Assembly (NCBI GenBank): GCA_905478245.1
Contig: CAJQHT010000020.1
Location: 1 to 50,059, forward strand
DNA from: an uncultured Rickettsiales bacterium
Lineage (GTDB): Bacteria > Pseudomonadota > Alphaproteobacteria > Rickettsiales > UBA1997
Direction of reading: 5' to 3'
DNA length: 50,059 nt
Shown here: positions 24,279 through 35,774 of the stretch, one piece after another
Layout of the letters: every line of letters begins with the position of its first letter
Position numbering within the stretch: position 1 is the first letter of the stretch
Notes under the pieces: model-generated
Told to the model about the DNA's origin: nothing
The model's input: the letters and a program-made list of their open reading frames with translations, nothing else
Databases searched by the model: none
Program-made: the position numbers and the translations under genes

Positions 24279-25778
24279 ATGCAAAAAACACGTAATATTA
24301 CAGTAGCATATGGTGATGGCATTGGCCCAGAAATCATGGAATCAACTATCAAAATCTTACAAAGCGCTGAAGCTGATCTGAATTTTAATATCATTGAAGT
24401 TGGTGAAGATATCTACAATAAAGGTTTTAATTGTGGCATAGGGCCCTCCGCCTGGAAGGATCTTGCACATAGTAAAATATTACTCAAAGCGCCAATTACA
24501 ACGCCGCAAGGCAAAGGATATAAAAGCTTAAATGTTACTATTCGTAAAAAATTAGGTCTATATGCTAATGTTAGACCAGTAAATTCCTTTCATCCATTTG
24601 TTAAAACTAAACATCCAAAAATGGATGTGGTAACTATTCGTGAAAATGAAGAGGGTTTATATTTAGGAATGGAATATAAGCAAACAGAACAATTTCATCA
24701 ATCATTAAAGGTTGTAACCAAAGATGGTTGTGAGAAGATAATTCGTCATGCTTTTGAATATGCCGTGCAAAATGACCGTAAAAAAGTTAGCTGCTTTTCT
24801 AAAGACAATATCATGAAGATTACCGATGGATTATTCCATCAGACTTTTGATGAAATTGCTAAAGAATATCCGCAAATTGAAAATGATCACCATATAATTG
24901 ATATTGCCACTGCCAGACTAGCCGACACTCCAGAAATTTTTGATGTTATTGTGACAATGAATCTATATGGAGATATAATCTCTGATGTTGCAGCCCAGAT
25001 TGCGGGATCTGTTGGCTTAGCACCTTCTGCCAATATTGGCAAAGAATATGCAGTCTTTGAAGCTATTCACGGCTCCGCACCTGATATTGCTGGTAAAAAT
25101 ATTGCCAATCCAACCGGATTAATTCAAGCCGCCGTCATGATGCTAGTTTATATTGATCAAATTGATGCTGCTAATAATATTAGAAATGCTTTATTTAAAA
25201 CAATTGAAGATGGTGTTCATACAGCAGATATTTATGATCAAAAAACTAGCAAATTAAAAGTATCCACAACTGATTTTACTAATGAGGTTATTTCTAGATT
25301 AGGTCAAGTGCCAAAAAAGCTACCTATTGCTAAATTTAAGAAATTAAATAATAAAGAAACCGAAAAACAACAAAAGAATAATAAAATAACTAAAAAAATT
25401 AAGAGGAATCTTATAGGTTTTGATATGTTTATTGATTGGCATAAAACATTTCCAGAGTTAATTGAAAAAATTAATGAAATTGAAAGTGAGGAATTGCAAA
25501 TTAAAACCATCTCATCAAGAGGTTTAATTATGTGGCCACATATTGATAAGCATATGGAGCCAAAATATCCCGGAGGTCAGACAACTTTGCGTTTTATTGC
25601 TAAAAATGCCACAGGAAAAGCTAGTAATGATATAATAAATACTAAAACTAGCATTTCCGGCGAAGATATAGTTGCAATGTTAAATATATTTGTTAAAAAT
25701 AAAATTGATTTTCTAAAAATTGAAAATCTTTACACTTTCAACGGAACTGCTGGTTACAGCGCAATCCAAGGGGAATAA
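24279..25778 (+). CDS. icd: Isocitrate dehydrogenase, long rickettsial type
   Basis: 499 residues. TCA-cycle enzyme converting isocitrate to 2-oxoglutarate with NAD(P)+. The first 335 residues are the dehydrogenase: AYGDGIGPEIM, substrate loop SLNVTIRKKLGLYANVRPV, the Tyr/Lys region IRENEEGLYLGMEY, metal-binding DIISDVAAQIAGSVGLAPSA, and cofactor loop EAIHGSAPDIAGKNIANPTG. Residues about 370-499 are an extra C-terminal domain (GFDMFIDWH...TISSRGLIMWP), a build known from rickettsial Icd proteins. ATG 24279 was chosen because the earlier in-frame start at 24210 lies inside the MITE repeat. Confidence 0.95.
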   Translation: MQKTRNITVAYGDGIGPEIMESTIKILQSAEADLNFNIIEVGEDIYNKGFNCGIGPSAWKDLAHSKILLKAPITTPQGKGYKSLNVTIRKKLGLYANVRPVNSFHPFVKTKHPKMDVVTIRENEEGLYLGMEYKQTEQFHQSLKVVTKDGCEKIIRHAFEYAVQNDRKKVSCFSKDNIMKITDGLFHQTFDEIAKEYPQIENDHHIIDIATARLADTPEIFDVIVTMNLYGDIISDVAAQIAGSVGLAPSANIGKEYAVFEAIHGSAPDIAGKNIANPTGLIQAAVMMLVYIDQIDAANNIRNALFKTIEDGVHTADIYDQKTSKLKVSTTDFTNEVISRLGQVPKKLPIAKFKKLNNKETEKQQKNNKITKKIKRNLIGFDMFIDWHKTFPELIEKINEIESEELQIKTISSRGLIMWPHIDKHMEPKYPGGQTTLRFIAKNATGKASNDIINTKTSISGEDIVAMLNIFVKNKIDFLKIENLYTFNGTAGYSAIQGE

Positions 25779-25786
25779 ATAAAAAT

Positions 25787-27046
25787 ATGAATTATACTAC
25801 ATTTTTTGAAAATATAAGAAATTTTATTAGTCAGCCTTCTTTTTACTGGCAAATTCTATCAATCATAACCTGCTTGGTTTGTACGGTTGCTTTCTACAAA
25901 GTAGCGAGACATTTATTTTACTTAAAAGTAAAAAGTGATAAGGGTTTTTCTGAATCTAATCTAAATAAATTTATCACAAGCTACATATCACCTTTATTCT
26001 CACCAATATTGCTTATCATAATATTATCAAGTGGAATGTCGGTATTCTCTGGTTTTTACGTTGATACATTTATATTTTCTGCCCTGATAAAACTTACAGC
26101 ATTATTCTTATTTTTAAGGTCAATGAAGGTGTTTTTTGGCAATAATTTAATTGCTGATTTAGCTGCAATATTTTTAGTTCCAGCTGTTATATTAAGTATC
26201 TTTGGCTTTTTAGATCCAACTATTAATTATTTAGATAGCTTTGCTTTTGAAATTGGCACCATAAAAATATCTATTTATACCGTAGTTAAAGCTATAATAA
26301 TATTATTATTAGTCTTCTGGCTTTCTGGACTGATTTCTAGAAAAAGTAAAAATTACATTAAAAACAATGACAATATTAAATTAAGCACTAAGGGAGTAGT
26401 GAATAAAATCATTGATATGACCATATATTTTGTGGTTTTTATTATATTACTTCGAGTATTTGGCGTTGATACTACAACTTTTGCCTTTATGGGTGGTGCA
26501 ATTGGTGTTGGTGTTGGTTTGGGTCTACAAAAAATTGCATCTAACTTTATTGGTGGAATTATTTTACTTTTTGAAAAATCAGTAGAAATTGGAGACCTAG
26601 TTGAAATAGCAGGAGGAATTGAAGGAACTATTACTGGATTTGGTGGTAGATACACCTTACTTGAAACCTTTGACGGTAAAGAAATTATGGTACCAAATGA
26701 AGAATTTATTGTAAATAAAGTTATAAACCTAACTTATAATAATAATCGGGGACGCATAGAGTTTGAAACAAGAGTTGCCTATGGCTCCGATATGGATAAG
26801 GTAAAAGAAATTATGATTAACACCGCTAAGGAGCACCCAAAATGCTTATTATACCCAACTCCTGAAGTTTATGTAACGAAATTTGGAGAAAGCTCTATAG
26901 AGTTAGTTATGCATTTCTGGATAAATAATGTTTCTGACGGCAGATTAAGACCAAAAAGTGATGTTATGCTGGGAATCTTAGAGAAATTTGCCGAGAGTGA
27001 TATTGTAATACCATACCCTCATAATAAAGTAATATTAGAGAAGTAG
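25787..27046 (+). CDS. MscS-family mechanosensitive channel
   Basis: 419 residues: about five or six membrane segments, then the MscS core. The pore-lining TM3 is visible as AFMGGAIGVGVGLGLQKIASNFIGGIILLFEKS with its Ala/Gly packing, followed by the beta domain (IEGTITGFGGRYTLLETFDGKEIMVPNEEF) and the cytoplasmic alpha/beta domain. It releases solutes when membrane tension rises. It begins 8 bp after icd and is probably co-transcribed with it. Family assignment is firm; the subtype is not. Confidence 0.92.
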   Translation: MNYTTFFENIRNFISQPSFYWQILSIITCLVCTVAFYKVARHLFYLKVKSDKGFSESNLNKFITSYISPLFSPILLIIILSSGMSVFSGFYVDTFIFSALIKLTALFLFLRSMKVFFGNNLIADLAAIFLVPAVILSIFGFLDPTINYLDSFAFEIGTIKISIYTVVKAIIILLLVFWLSGLISRKSKNYIKNNDNIKLSTKGVVNKIIDMTIYFVVFIILLRVFGVDTTTFAFMGGAIGVGVGLGLQKIASNFIGGIILLFEKSVEIGDLVEIAGGIEGTITGFGGRYTLLETFDGKEIMVPNEEFIVNKVINLTYNNNRGRIEFETRVAYGSDMDKVKEIMINTAKEHPKCLLYPTPEVYVTKFGESSIELVMHFWINNVSDGRLRPKSDVMLGILEKFAESDIVIPYPHNKVILEK

Positions 27047-27051
27047 TATTA

Positions 27052-27073
27052 ATACCAATTCCCATCTTTAAAA
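27052..27073 (+). repeat. MITE-like repeat, left-end fragment H
   Basis: ATACCAATTCCCATCTTTAA, the exact outer end of the dispersed repeat, lies between the mscS and pyrF stops with no other part of the element. Similar lone end: 18179-18200. Confidence 0.6.
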
Positions 27074-27799
27074 TTAATTAAAAAATTCTTGAATCTGCTG
27101 TTGCACCTTAATTGCAACTTCCTTAGGATTATCACTTTGAGTAATTGGACGACCCATTACAATATAATCAGCGCCATTATTAAAAGCTTCCTGCACTGTC
27201 ACTATTCTTTTTTGATCGTCAGATTTATTATTTATCAGAAAATCAGGACGAATTGCCGGAGTAACAATTAAAAAATCATCAGAAGTGTTTTTTCTGATAT
27301 TATCAGCTTCAAGGCCAGAAGAAATTACGCCATCAACACCATATTGATATGATAATTTTGCCCTTCTAACTACTTCCCCTGATACAGATATGTCATTATT
27401 TATACCAATATCAGAAAGATCAATCCTGTCTAAATTAGTTAAAATAGTTACGGCTAATATTTTGATATGATCCTTGGCAAGATTTGCCTTTTCCATGATA
27501 TCTTTACTGGCAAAATGTATAGTTAAGAAATCAATATTAGTATAATTGGTTAAATTCTTTATTGCCTTAGAAACAGTGGCACTAATATCTAATAATTTCA
27601 AATCAACAAAGATTCTTTTATTTTTTTGAGAAAGCCAATTAATAAAGTTAAAATAATCTCCACCCATTAGAAGCTCAAGGCCAATTTTATAAAAAACGAC
27701 TTCATCACCCAGTTCTTCCACTATTCTTTTAGCCTTGTCAATATTATCAACATCCAAGGCAACAATCAGGCGTTCTTTAGACTTTATTTTCTTTACCAT
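27074..27799 (-). CDS. pyrF: Orotidine 5'-phosphate decarboxylase
   Basis: 241 residues. Last step of UMP synthesis. Barrel motifs: IVALDVDNIDKAKRIVEEL (active-site Asp), FVDLKLLDISATV (the Asp-x-Lys-x2-Asp catalytic set; the usual His/Phe neighbours are replaced by Leu-Leu), GVDGVISSGLEADNIRK, IVTPAIRP, and phosphate-binding GADYIVMGRPITQSDNP. Full-length. Overlaps the end of plsY by 23 bp, so the pair is coupled. Presence of pyrF indicates at least partial pyrimidine synthesis, which Rickettsia itself has lost. Confidence 0.94.
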   Translation of the reverse strand: MVKKIKSKERLIVALDVDNIDKAKRIVEELGDEVVFYKIGLELLMGGDYFNFINWLSQKNKRIFVDLKLLDISATVSKAIKNLTNYTNIDFLTIHFASKDIMEKANLAKDHIKILAVTILTNLDRIDLSDIGINNDISVSGEVVRRAKLSYQYGVDGVISSGLEADNIRKNTSDDFLIVTPAIRPDFLINNKSDDQKRIVTVQEAFNNGADYIVMGRPITQSDNPKEVAIKVQQQIQEFFN

Positions 27800-28373
27800 T
27801 TATGATTCGTGATATATTTTCAATATGCCTAATAAAAACCAAGGCAAATAATATAATAAATAATATAATTTGTTCTATTGAAGAATTATTATAAATTGCA
27901 AATAATATTGTAATAAAAATTGAAATTAAAGACGATATGGCTGAAATTCTAGTTATAGCAAATGTTATTAACCAAGATACTATCGTAACTAATCCAATTA
28001 GTGGATTAATAGCTGCAATTACTGCAATAGTCGTAGCAACGCCTTTGCCACCCTTAAATTTTAAATATATTGGAAAAATATGCGCTAAAACAGCAATAAG
28101 AGCTGTAATTAAGACTATTTGTTCAATATTGTTTGAAAATGAGAAAATTTGCTGGGCTAATATTACCATTACAGCACCTTTTAAGGAATCCAATATTAAA
28201 GTAATTAAACCATATTTTTTACCAAGAACACGTGCAACATTAGTAGCTCCTATGTTTTTGGAACCGTGCTCCCTAATATCTTGACGATTTAATATTTTGG
28301 AAATAAGAAGGCCAAATGGAATGGCACAAATTAAGTAAGATGTAATAAAAAAAATTAATATATTAAAATTCAT
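27777..28373 (-). CDS. plsY: Glycerol-3-phosphate acyltransferase PlsY
   Basis: 198 residues, multi-pass inner-membrane enzyme that uses acyl-phosphate to acylate glycerol 3-phosphate, the first step of phospholipid synthesis. Family motifs: YLICAIPFGLLISK, HGSKNIGATNVARVLGKKYG, and LKFKGGKGVATT (glycine-rich phosphate loop). Located 3 bp after sspB on the same strand and overlapping pyrF downstream, so sspB-plsY-pyrF look like one transcription unit. Confidence 0.95.
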   Translation of the reverse strand: MNFNILIFFITSYLICAIPFGLLISKILNRQDIREHGSKNIGATNVARVLGKKYGLITLILDSLKGAVMVILAQQIFSFSNNIEQIVLITALIAVLAHIFPIYLKFKGGKGVATTIAVIAAINPLIGLVTIVSWLITFAITRISAISSLISIFITILFAIYNNSSIEQIILFIILFALVFIRHIENISRIINGKENKV

Positions 28374-28376
28374 TTA

Positions 28377-28880
28377 TTATTTTTTATCCTTATTCTTTCT
28401 AAAATCATCTAAAGAAATAACTTTAGCTGAAGTATCAAATTTCTTCTTCTTAGATTTGCTATTCGAATCATTGTTGGGAATTTCTAATCCATCCTCATCT
28501 TCTTCTACCTCATCATAATCTAAAATATCATAATTATTAAATTTTAAACCAAAATTAATAGAAGGGTCAGCAAAAGAAGTAATTGCATCGTAAGGAATAG
28601 TTAATTCTTCAAATTGACCAGAAAAACTTAAAGAAATTATAAAATGATCTTCTTTAATCATAATATAATTGAATTGATACTGGATGACTATTGTCATCTC
28701 TTCTGGAAATTTGCTTTTTAGATTCTTGGGAACTTTAACATTTTTAGCTGTGGTGCAAAACGAAATAACAAAATAATGCTCTCCTAAAAGACCAAATTTT
28801 TCTACTTTTTTTAAAACTTCTTTGATAACTCCGCGCATTGAGTTTTCAATTATTTTATCATATCCAATTAAATCTTTCAT
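28377..28880 (-). CDS. sspB: SspB-like ClpXP adaptor (alphaproteobacterial type)
   Basis: 167 residues from ATG 28880. Starts MKDLIGYDKIIENSMRGVIKEVLKKV, with GLLGEHYFVISFCT and FPEEMTIVIQYQF matching the alphaproteobacterial SspB fold, and an acidic linker ending in a basic tail AKVISLDDFRKNKDKK, the segment that docks on ClpX. SspB delivers ssrA-tagged proteins to ClpXP. An upstream TTG (28928) would extend it by 16 residues but lies inside the terminator-like hairpin after ssrA, so the ATG is preferred. Strikingly, it is immediately downstream of ssrA, so tag RNA and tag adaptor genes are adjacent. Confidence 0.9.
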   Translation of the reverse strand: MKDLIGYDKIIENSMRGVIKEVLKKVEKFGLLGEHYFVISFCTTAKNVKVPKNLKSKFPEEMTIVIQYQFNYIMIKEDHFIISLSFSGQFEELTIPYDAITSFADPSINFGLKFNNYDILDYDEVEEDEDGLEIPNNDSNSKSKKKKFDTSAKVISLDDFRKNKDKK

Positions 28881-28901
28881 TACACTATAATTAAATTTAT
28901 A

Positions 28902-28933
28902 AAACGGGGTTTTTCTGTTGACAGGCAAACCCC
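28902..28933 (-). terminator. Hairpin after ssrA, likely terminator
   Basis: On the minus strand GGGGTTT (28933-28927) pairs with AAACCCC (28912-28906) across a 14-base loop and is followed by G-TTTT. It would end ssrA transcription or attenuate read-through into sspB 20 bp later. The T-run is short. Confidence 0.55.
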
Positions 28934-29290
28934 AAAGCCCCGATAATAATGAGTTATACTAAGCGGCTATTGCTACTTTGGTAAATTTCATATTATCATT
29001 AGCAAAATTATCGTTTGCATTTACTTTGTTTAAACGAATATTTAAAAATCAAAAGATTTCTAAATCGGCAGTTTACGCCGGGCAAAGCCAATATTTTTAT
29101 TATGCGCGTCGAAGCTATATTCACCCCCATCTTAAATAAGAATATATGGCCAAATATATTTGACCAACCATCTTTTTAAAGAATTTAGTAATTTTTAAAT
29201 ACTTAAAAAAGATGGTGGAGGTGTCGGGTACCGCCCCCGAGTCCGCAAAACATCTATTCTATACCAGGTTTATCACCATAGCAACCTAAA
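28934..29290 (-). ncRNA. ssrA: tmRNA (ssrA), permuted two-piece form
   Basis: Reading the minus strand, the acceptor piece comes first: T-arm and 3' end CACCTCC-A-CCA finishing at 29213. After a short spacer the coding piece starts GGGGGTG at 29128. These 7-mers pair with a G-U at the third position, the alanine identity pair of tmRNA. The D-like GCTTCGACGCG and pseudoknot region follow. The tag frame is at 29018-28959: resume codon GCA, peptide ANDNFANDNMKFTKVAIAA, stop TAG. The order is the circular permutation known in alphaproteobacteria, where processing gives two RNAs. The outer limits (about 29290 and 28934) are estimates. Confidence 0.92.
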
Positions 29291-29308
29291 AAATTAGATT
29301 ACATAGTT

Positions 29309-29337
29309 ATTTTAACCTATAAAAAAGAAATTGGCAA
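29309..29337 (-). promoter_or_regulatory. ssrA promoter
   Basis: -35 TTGCCA (29332-29337), 17-bp spacer, -10 TAAAAT (29309-29314), placing the RNA start about 10-15 nt before the acceptor piece. Position and spacing fit sigma-70. The stretch 29338-29668 upstream is AT-rich with no gene that I can see. Confidence 0.75.
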
Positions 29338-29668
29338 GAAAAAAGCTATTTTTTGTTAAATTTTGTTTAATTTTATTTTAACTTATAAATGAATTAAGTG
29401 CTAAATATTTTTATGGTAAAATTGATAATGAATTTAATCATTTAAGAATTTAGCAATTTTAGCAGTTAAAATGGTGTAAGATTAATAGATTTTAGTGGAA
29501 AGGATTATGCTAAATTAATAATTATAGATTATTATGCAATTGAAATAGTTTGATTTTAGATAATTTAGATGAGCTTGTTTATAGTATTTTTAATGACAAT
29601 TTATTAAAAATACTATAACAAGTTTATTAATTAAAAAGCTAAATATTGATAGAAAAATCTATCTTCTT

Positions 29669-30037
29669 TTATTTTTTGCTAAAATTAGCTAGGTGACCCC
29701 TAACTATAACACAATTTTTATTATATAAAAAGAAGTTATATGATTTAGTATCGACAACAGCATCTATTAAAATATTTCCCCCTGGCAATTTCTTTCTACC
29801 ATTTCTTACTGCATTTCTGGTAGCTTCTTTTTGTCTACCATTGGTTGTTCCTGTTGTAATATAAATTAAAAAGTTTTGTATACAGCTTTCCCCTTCGGTA
29901 TAAACACTTTCAGATTTCACCTTATCTAAATCTCCAACATTATTAACAGACATAAGCGTAAAATCTCCTAAGTTATTATTAAGAATACAGGAGGATAGAG
30001 ATAGAATTAGTAATAATGATGTTAATAGTTTTTTCAT
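29669..30037 (-). CDS. Small lipoprotein, TRL-like
   Basis: 122 residues. A lipoprotein signal peptide, MKKLLTSLLLILSLSSC, has a lipobox LSSC with the acylated Cys at 17. The mature part (SCIQNFLIYITTGTTNGRQKEATRNAVRNG ... IDAVVDTKSYNFFLYNKNCVIVRG) resembles the TRL-like lipoprotein family, with a conserved Cys pair that may form a disulfide. Function unknown; envelope location expected. It lies 57 bp downstream of 5S rRNA on the same strand and may be read from the rRNA promoter or its own. Confidence 0.75.
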   Translation of the reverse strand: MKKLLTSLLLILSLSSCILNNNLGDFTLMSVNNVGDLDKVKSESVYTEGESCIQNFLIYITTGTTNGRQKEATRNAVRNGRKKLPGGNILIDAVVDTKSYNFFLYNKNCVIVRGHLANFSKK

Positions 30038-30094
30038 AGTGATTTTTTATTTTTTAGATTATTTTGATTGGTTAAAAGTAAATATGCCCTATAG

Positions 30095-30211
30095 ACTTGG
30101 CGATGACCTAATCTCCCGGGCTAAAAAACCAAGTACAATCGGCGCTAATGCGTTTAACTGGCGAGTTCGGAATGGGATCGAGTGGTTCCACATCGCAATA
30201 ATCACCAAGAC
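30095..30211 (-). rRNA. rrf: 5S ribosomal RNA
   Basis: 117 nt. The minus strand reads TCTTGGTGATTATTGCGATG ... CGATCCCATTCCGAACTCG ... GTCATCGCCAAG, with pairing 5' CTTGGTGA / 3' TCATCGCCAAG and the conserved loop A/B sequences. About 100 bp after 23S on the same strand. Confidence 0.95.
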
Positions 30212-30317
30212 TATAGAGCATATTTACAATTTAATATTGTTTTAATTATGATAATTGACACCAAACCATTATAAAAATGGTAATGAATACTAGATTTAAT
30301 ACTACATATAACTCTTT

Positions 30318-33270
<2,953 letters not shown>

Positions 33271-33497
33271 AGCAGCTATACGCAGAATTAAATCTGCTAT
33301 AACATAACAATAATTTACTTGAGTTACTTGAACTATTAAAATTACGGTATTCATTTTTGTAAGAAAATTTAATAAATAAATCTTCCTACGGTGTCAATTA
33401 TTCACAATGTCAAACAACAAATTAATTAGCTTAAATAACTAAATTTTCTAATTAATTAAACCTTGCTATTTCTTTATCAGGAATGGCAAGGGATTTA

Positions 33498-33526
33498 AAT
33501 ATAGGACTATAAAATAATAAAGTCAA
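33498..33526 (-). promoter_or_regulatory. Promoter of the 23S-5S unit
   Basis: -35 TTGACT (33521-33526), 17-bp spacer, -10 TATATT (33498-33503), 230 bp before the mature 23S 5' end. It lies immediately after the proB stop and supports independent transcription of 23S-5S. Confidence 0.78.
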
Positions 33527-33545
33527 GTGGTATAATTAAAAAAAA

Positions 33546-34652
33546 TTAAATAATAACCATATTATCTCTGTGAATCAATTCTTCCTTAATATCCGAACCA
33601 AATATTTCCCTGATTTGATCGGTATTTTTACCTCTAATAATTTTAATGTTAGTAGAGGAATAAGCTGAGATTCCAGTGGCAACATGCTTATTTTCGACAT
33701 CTTTTATTAAAATATTATCACCTTCCTCAAATTTACCAATTACCATTTGTACCCCAACCGCCAAAAGACTTGAGCCATTTTTAAGAGCCAAAACAGCATT
33801 TTCATTCACTATTAACTCTCCCTTTGCCTTAAAATCATCCAGAATCCAACGCTTCTTGGATTTTATCTTTTTTTGATTTGATTTAAATAGACTAAATTTT
33901 CCTCCATTTAATAAATTATCAAGAGGATGCTCACCCGAACCATTTGCAATAATAGTGCTGCAACCACAATTAAAAGCCATTTTTGCTGCTTTTATTTTAG
34001 TTATCATGCCTCCACTACCAACCGAAGATATAGAATCTGAGGCCATCTTTTCAATATCATCATTAATATCTTCTATCAAATTAATAAATTTTGCATCTTT
34101 ATTGATATTGGGATTCTTATTATATAGACCATCAATATCAGAAAGTAATATTAATAAATCAGCATCTATCATCTGAGCAACCCTGGCAGCAAGACGATCA
34201 TTATCACCTATACTTATTTCTTCAGTTGCTACAGTATCATTTTCATTAATGATTGGAATAATATTATTATCAATTAAGGTATTTAGGGTATTTTTTGCAT
34301 TTAAATAACTTTGACGATGAGAAGAATCGTAGCTGGTTAATAAAATTTGTGAAATATTTAAATTAAATTCTCGAAAAATATCTCGATATTCTAAAATTAA
34401 TTCAATTTGACCAACACTACAAGCTGCTTGCTTTTCCTCTAAAGATAATCTAGATTTTGTTTTTAGAAATTTTCTACCTAAAGCAATAGCGCCAGAAGAA
34501 ACTAGAATGATTTCTTTTTTTAAACTTTTTAAATATAAAATATCTTGCGCAAGAGTTTTAAGCCATTTCTTTCTGATTTCATTATCTTCAATTAAAATAT
34601 TAGACCCTATTTTAATTATTATTCTTTTTTTACTTTTTATTTCTTCTAGCAT
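33546..34652 (-). CDS. proB: Glutamate 5-kinase
   Basis: 368 residues from ATG 34652 (upstream in-frame codons overlap the preceding gene). First step of proline synthesis, ATP-dependent phosphorylation of glutamate. Amino-acid kinase fold: KRIIIKIGSNIL, ILVSSGAIALGRK, AACSVGQIELI, PIINENDTVA, GDNDRLAARVA, GSGGMITKIKAAKMA. The C-terminal PUA domain (from about residue 270, KGELIVNENAVLALKNGSSLLAVGV) is complete. proA is not adjacent. It begins 1 bp after the stop of the OmpA-like gene and is likely co-transcribed with it. Confidence 0.93.
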   Translation of the reverse strand: MLEEIKSKKRIIIKIGSNILIEDNEIRKKWLKTLAQDILYLKSLKKEIILVSSGAIALGRKFLKTKSRLSLEEKQAACSVGQIELILEYRDIFREFNLNISQILLTSYDSSHRQSYLNAKNTLNTLIDNNIIPIINENDTVATEEISIGDNDRLAARVAQMIDADLLILLSDIDGLYNKNPNINKDAKFINLIEDINDDIEKMASDSISSVGSGGMITKIKAAKMAFNCGCSTIIANGSGEHPLDNLLNGGKFSLFKSNQKKIKSKKRWILDDFKAKGELIVNENAVLALKNGSSLLAVGVQMVIGKFEEGDNILIKDVENKHVATGISAYSSTNIKIIRGKNTDQIREIFGSDIKEELIHRDNMVII

Positions 34653-34653
34653 T

Positions 34654-35670
34654 TTATAATTTTTGATTATCTTGATTATAAATATCAGACTCTTCCTGGT
34701 CAACCAAATCTAAACCCTTATTCTTTTTCATGTTTTTTATTTCCTTTTCATAAATATAGCTATCTATCAGTGGCAATGGAATTGTAGTCATTGCATCTGC
34801 TCCTTTTAAAATATAGATCCCAACCAGACGATTATATTTATTACGCTTATTATCTTTCGTAATGATTTCTGGACTTGTTTCACCGTCAGATCTAATTTCA
34901 ATTAAATCTTTTGGCACTCCATTTTTTGTCAATGAATTTTGTACCGCTAAAACCCTTCTGCGTGCTAGATTGGCATTATATATTTTATTTCCTCTGCGAT
35001 CAGCGTTTCCAGATAGAATTATTCTAAAATTTCCATTTTCCTTTTCCAGATAATCAAGTAAGTCAATTAATTCTTTATTAGCATCGCTATTAAATTTATA
35101 GCTATTAAAATCAAAATAAATATCAAACTTTCTAAATTCCGGCTCTTTTATTTTAATAATTTTAATTCTTTTTTTAGGTTTCACATTGGCCATATATTCT
35201 TCAATCTCATCTGCTAACATTAGAAATCTAGTTTGACATCTAGATAAAGAGCCAATACTCCAAGACTTATGCTCATTGGCTATCCAGCAATCATAAAGCA
35301 TTGATAGATGAGAAAGTTGAATAGGCAAAGCCTGCTTTGTTTTTGGATTTAATAAAAGTTCTAATCTTTTGCGCGAAACTGATACTTCTTCAATTTTAGA
35401 GGAATTAATACCCCAATATTCTGGAACTTCCGGATAAATTTCCCTGTTATTAATAGCTCTTAAGCCTTTTTTGGCAAAATAATCAGAATCACGCCAATTA
35501 TAACGATTTGCCAGATCACGCGAATATTGCAAATATTCTCGAGATAAGTAAGCATTAAAATCTTCTCGTCCGGCCATCTCCCGCTCTCTTCTAATTAATG
35601 ACTTTAGATTAAAAGAACATGATGTTCCTAGCAAAATAATTAATAATGTAAGAAGTAATTTTATGTGCAA
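34654..35670 (-). CDS. OmpA/Pal-type outer-membrane lipoprotein
   Basis: 338 residues. Lipoprotein signal MHIKLLLTLLIILLGTSC with lipobox LGTSC (Cys18). Residues about 190-300 are an OmpA-like peptidoglycan-binding domain: FDIYFDFNSYKFNSDANKELIDLL, ILSGNADRRGNKIYNANLARRRVLAVQNSL with the Asp and Arg that hold diaminopimelate, and IRSDGE. The middle part (WGINSSKIEEVSVSRKRLELLL...) is not recognised. The C-terminal tail of some 40 residues is Lys/Asp-rich. It would anchor the outer membrane to the wall; murA in this window fits with a wall being made. Confidence 0.88.
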   Translation of the reverse strand: MHIKLLLTLLIILLGTSCSFNLKSLIRREREMAGREDFNAYLSREYLQYSRDLANRYNWRDSDYFAKKGLRAINNREIYPEVPEYWGINSSKIEEVSVSRKRLELLLNPKTKQALPIQLSHLSMLYDCWIANEHKSWSIGSLSRCQTRFLMLADEIEEYMANVKPKKRIKIIKIKEPEFRKFDIYFDFNSYKFNSDANKELIDLLDYLEKENGNFRIILSGNADRRGNKIYNANLARRRVLAVQNSLTKNGVPKDLIEIRSDGETSPEIITKDNKRNKYNRLVGIYILKGADAMTTIPLPLIDSYIYEKEIKNMKKNKGLDLVDQEESDIYNQDNQKL

Positions 35671-35774
35671 AATTTATAATTTGATTTTTATCAAGATATT
35701 TCAATAAAAATTAGAAAAATATACTTTAATGATATAACAAAATCTGCTAAATTCAAGATATTTATTTTTAAAAA

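Noticed and set aside
28881-28928. TTG start extending sspB
   Set aside because: It lies in the hairpin after ssrA, and the ATG at 28880 gives the normal family start.
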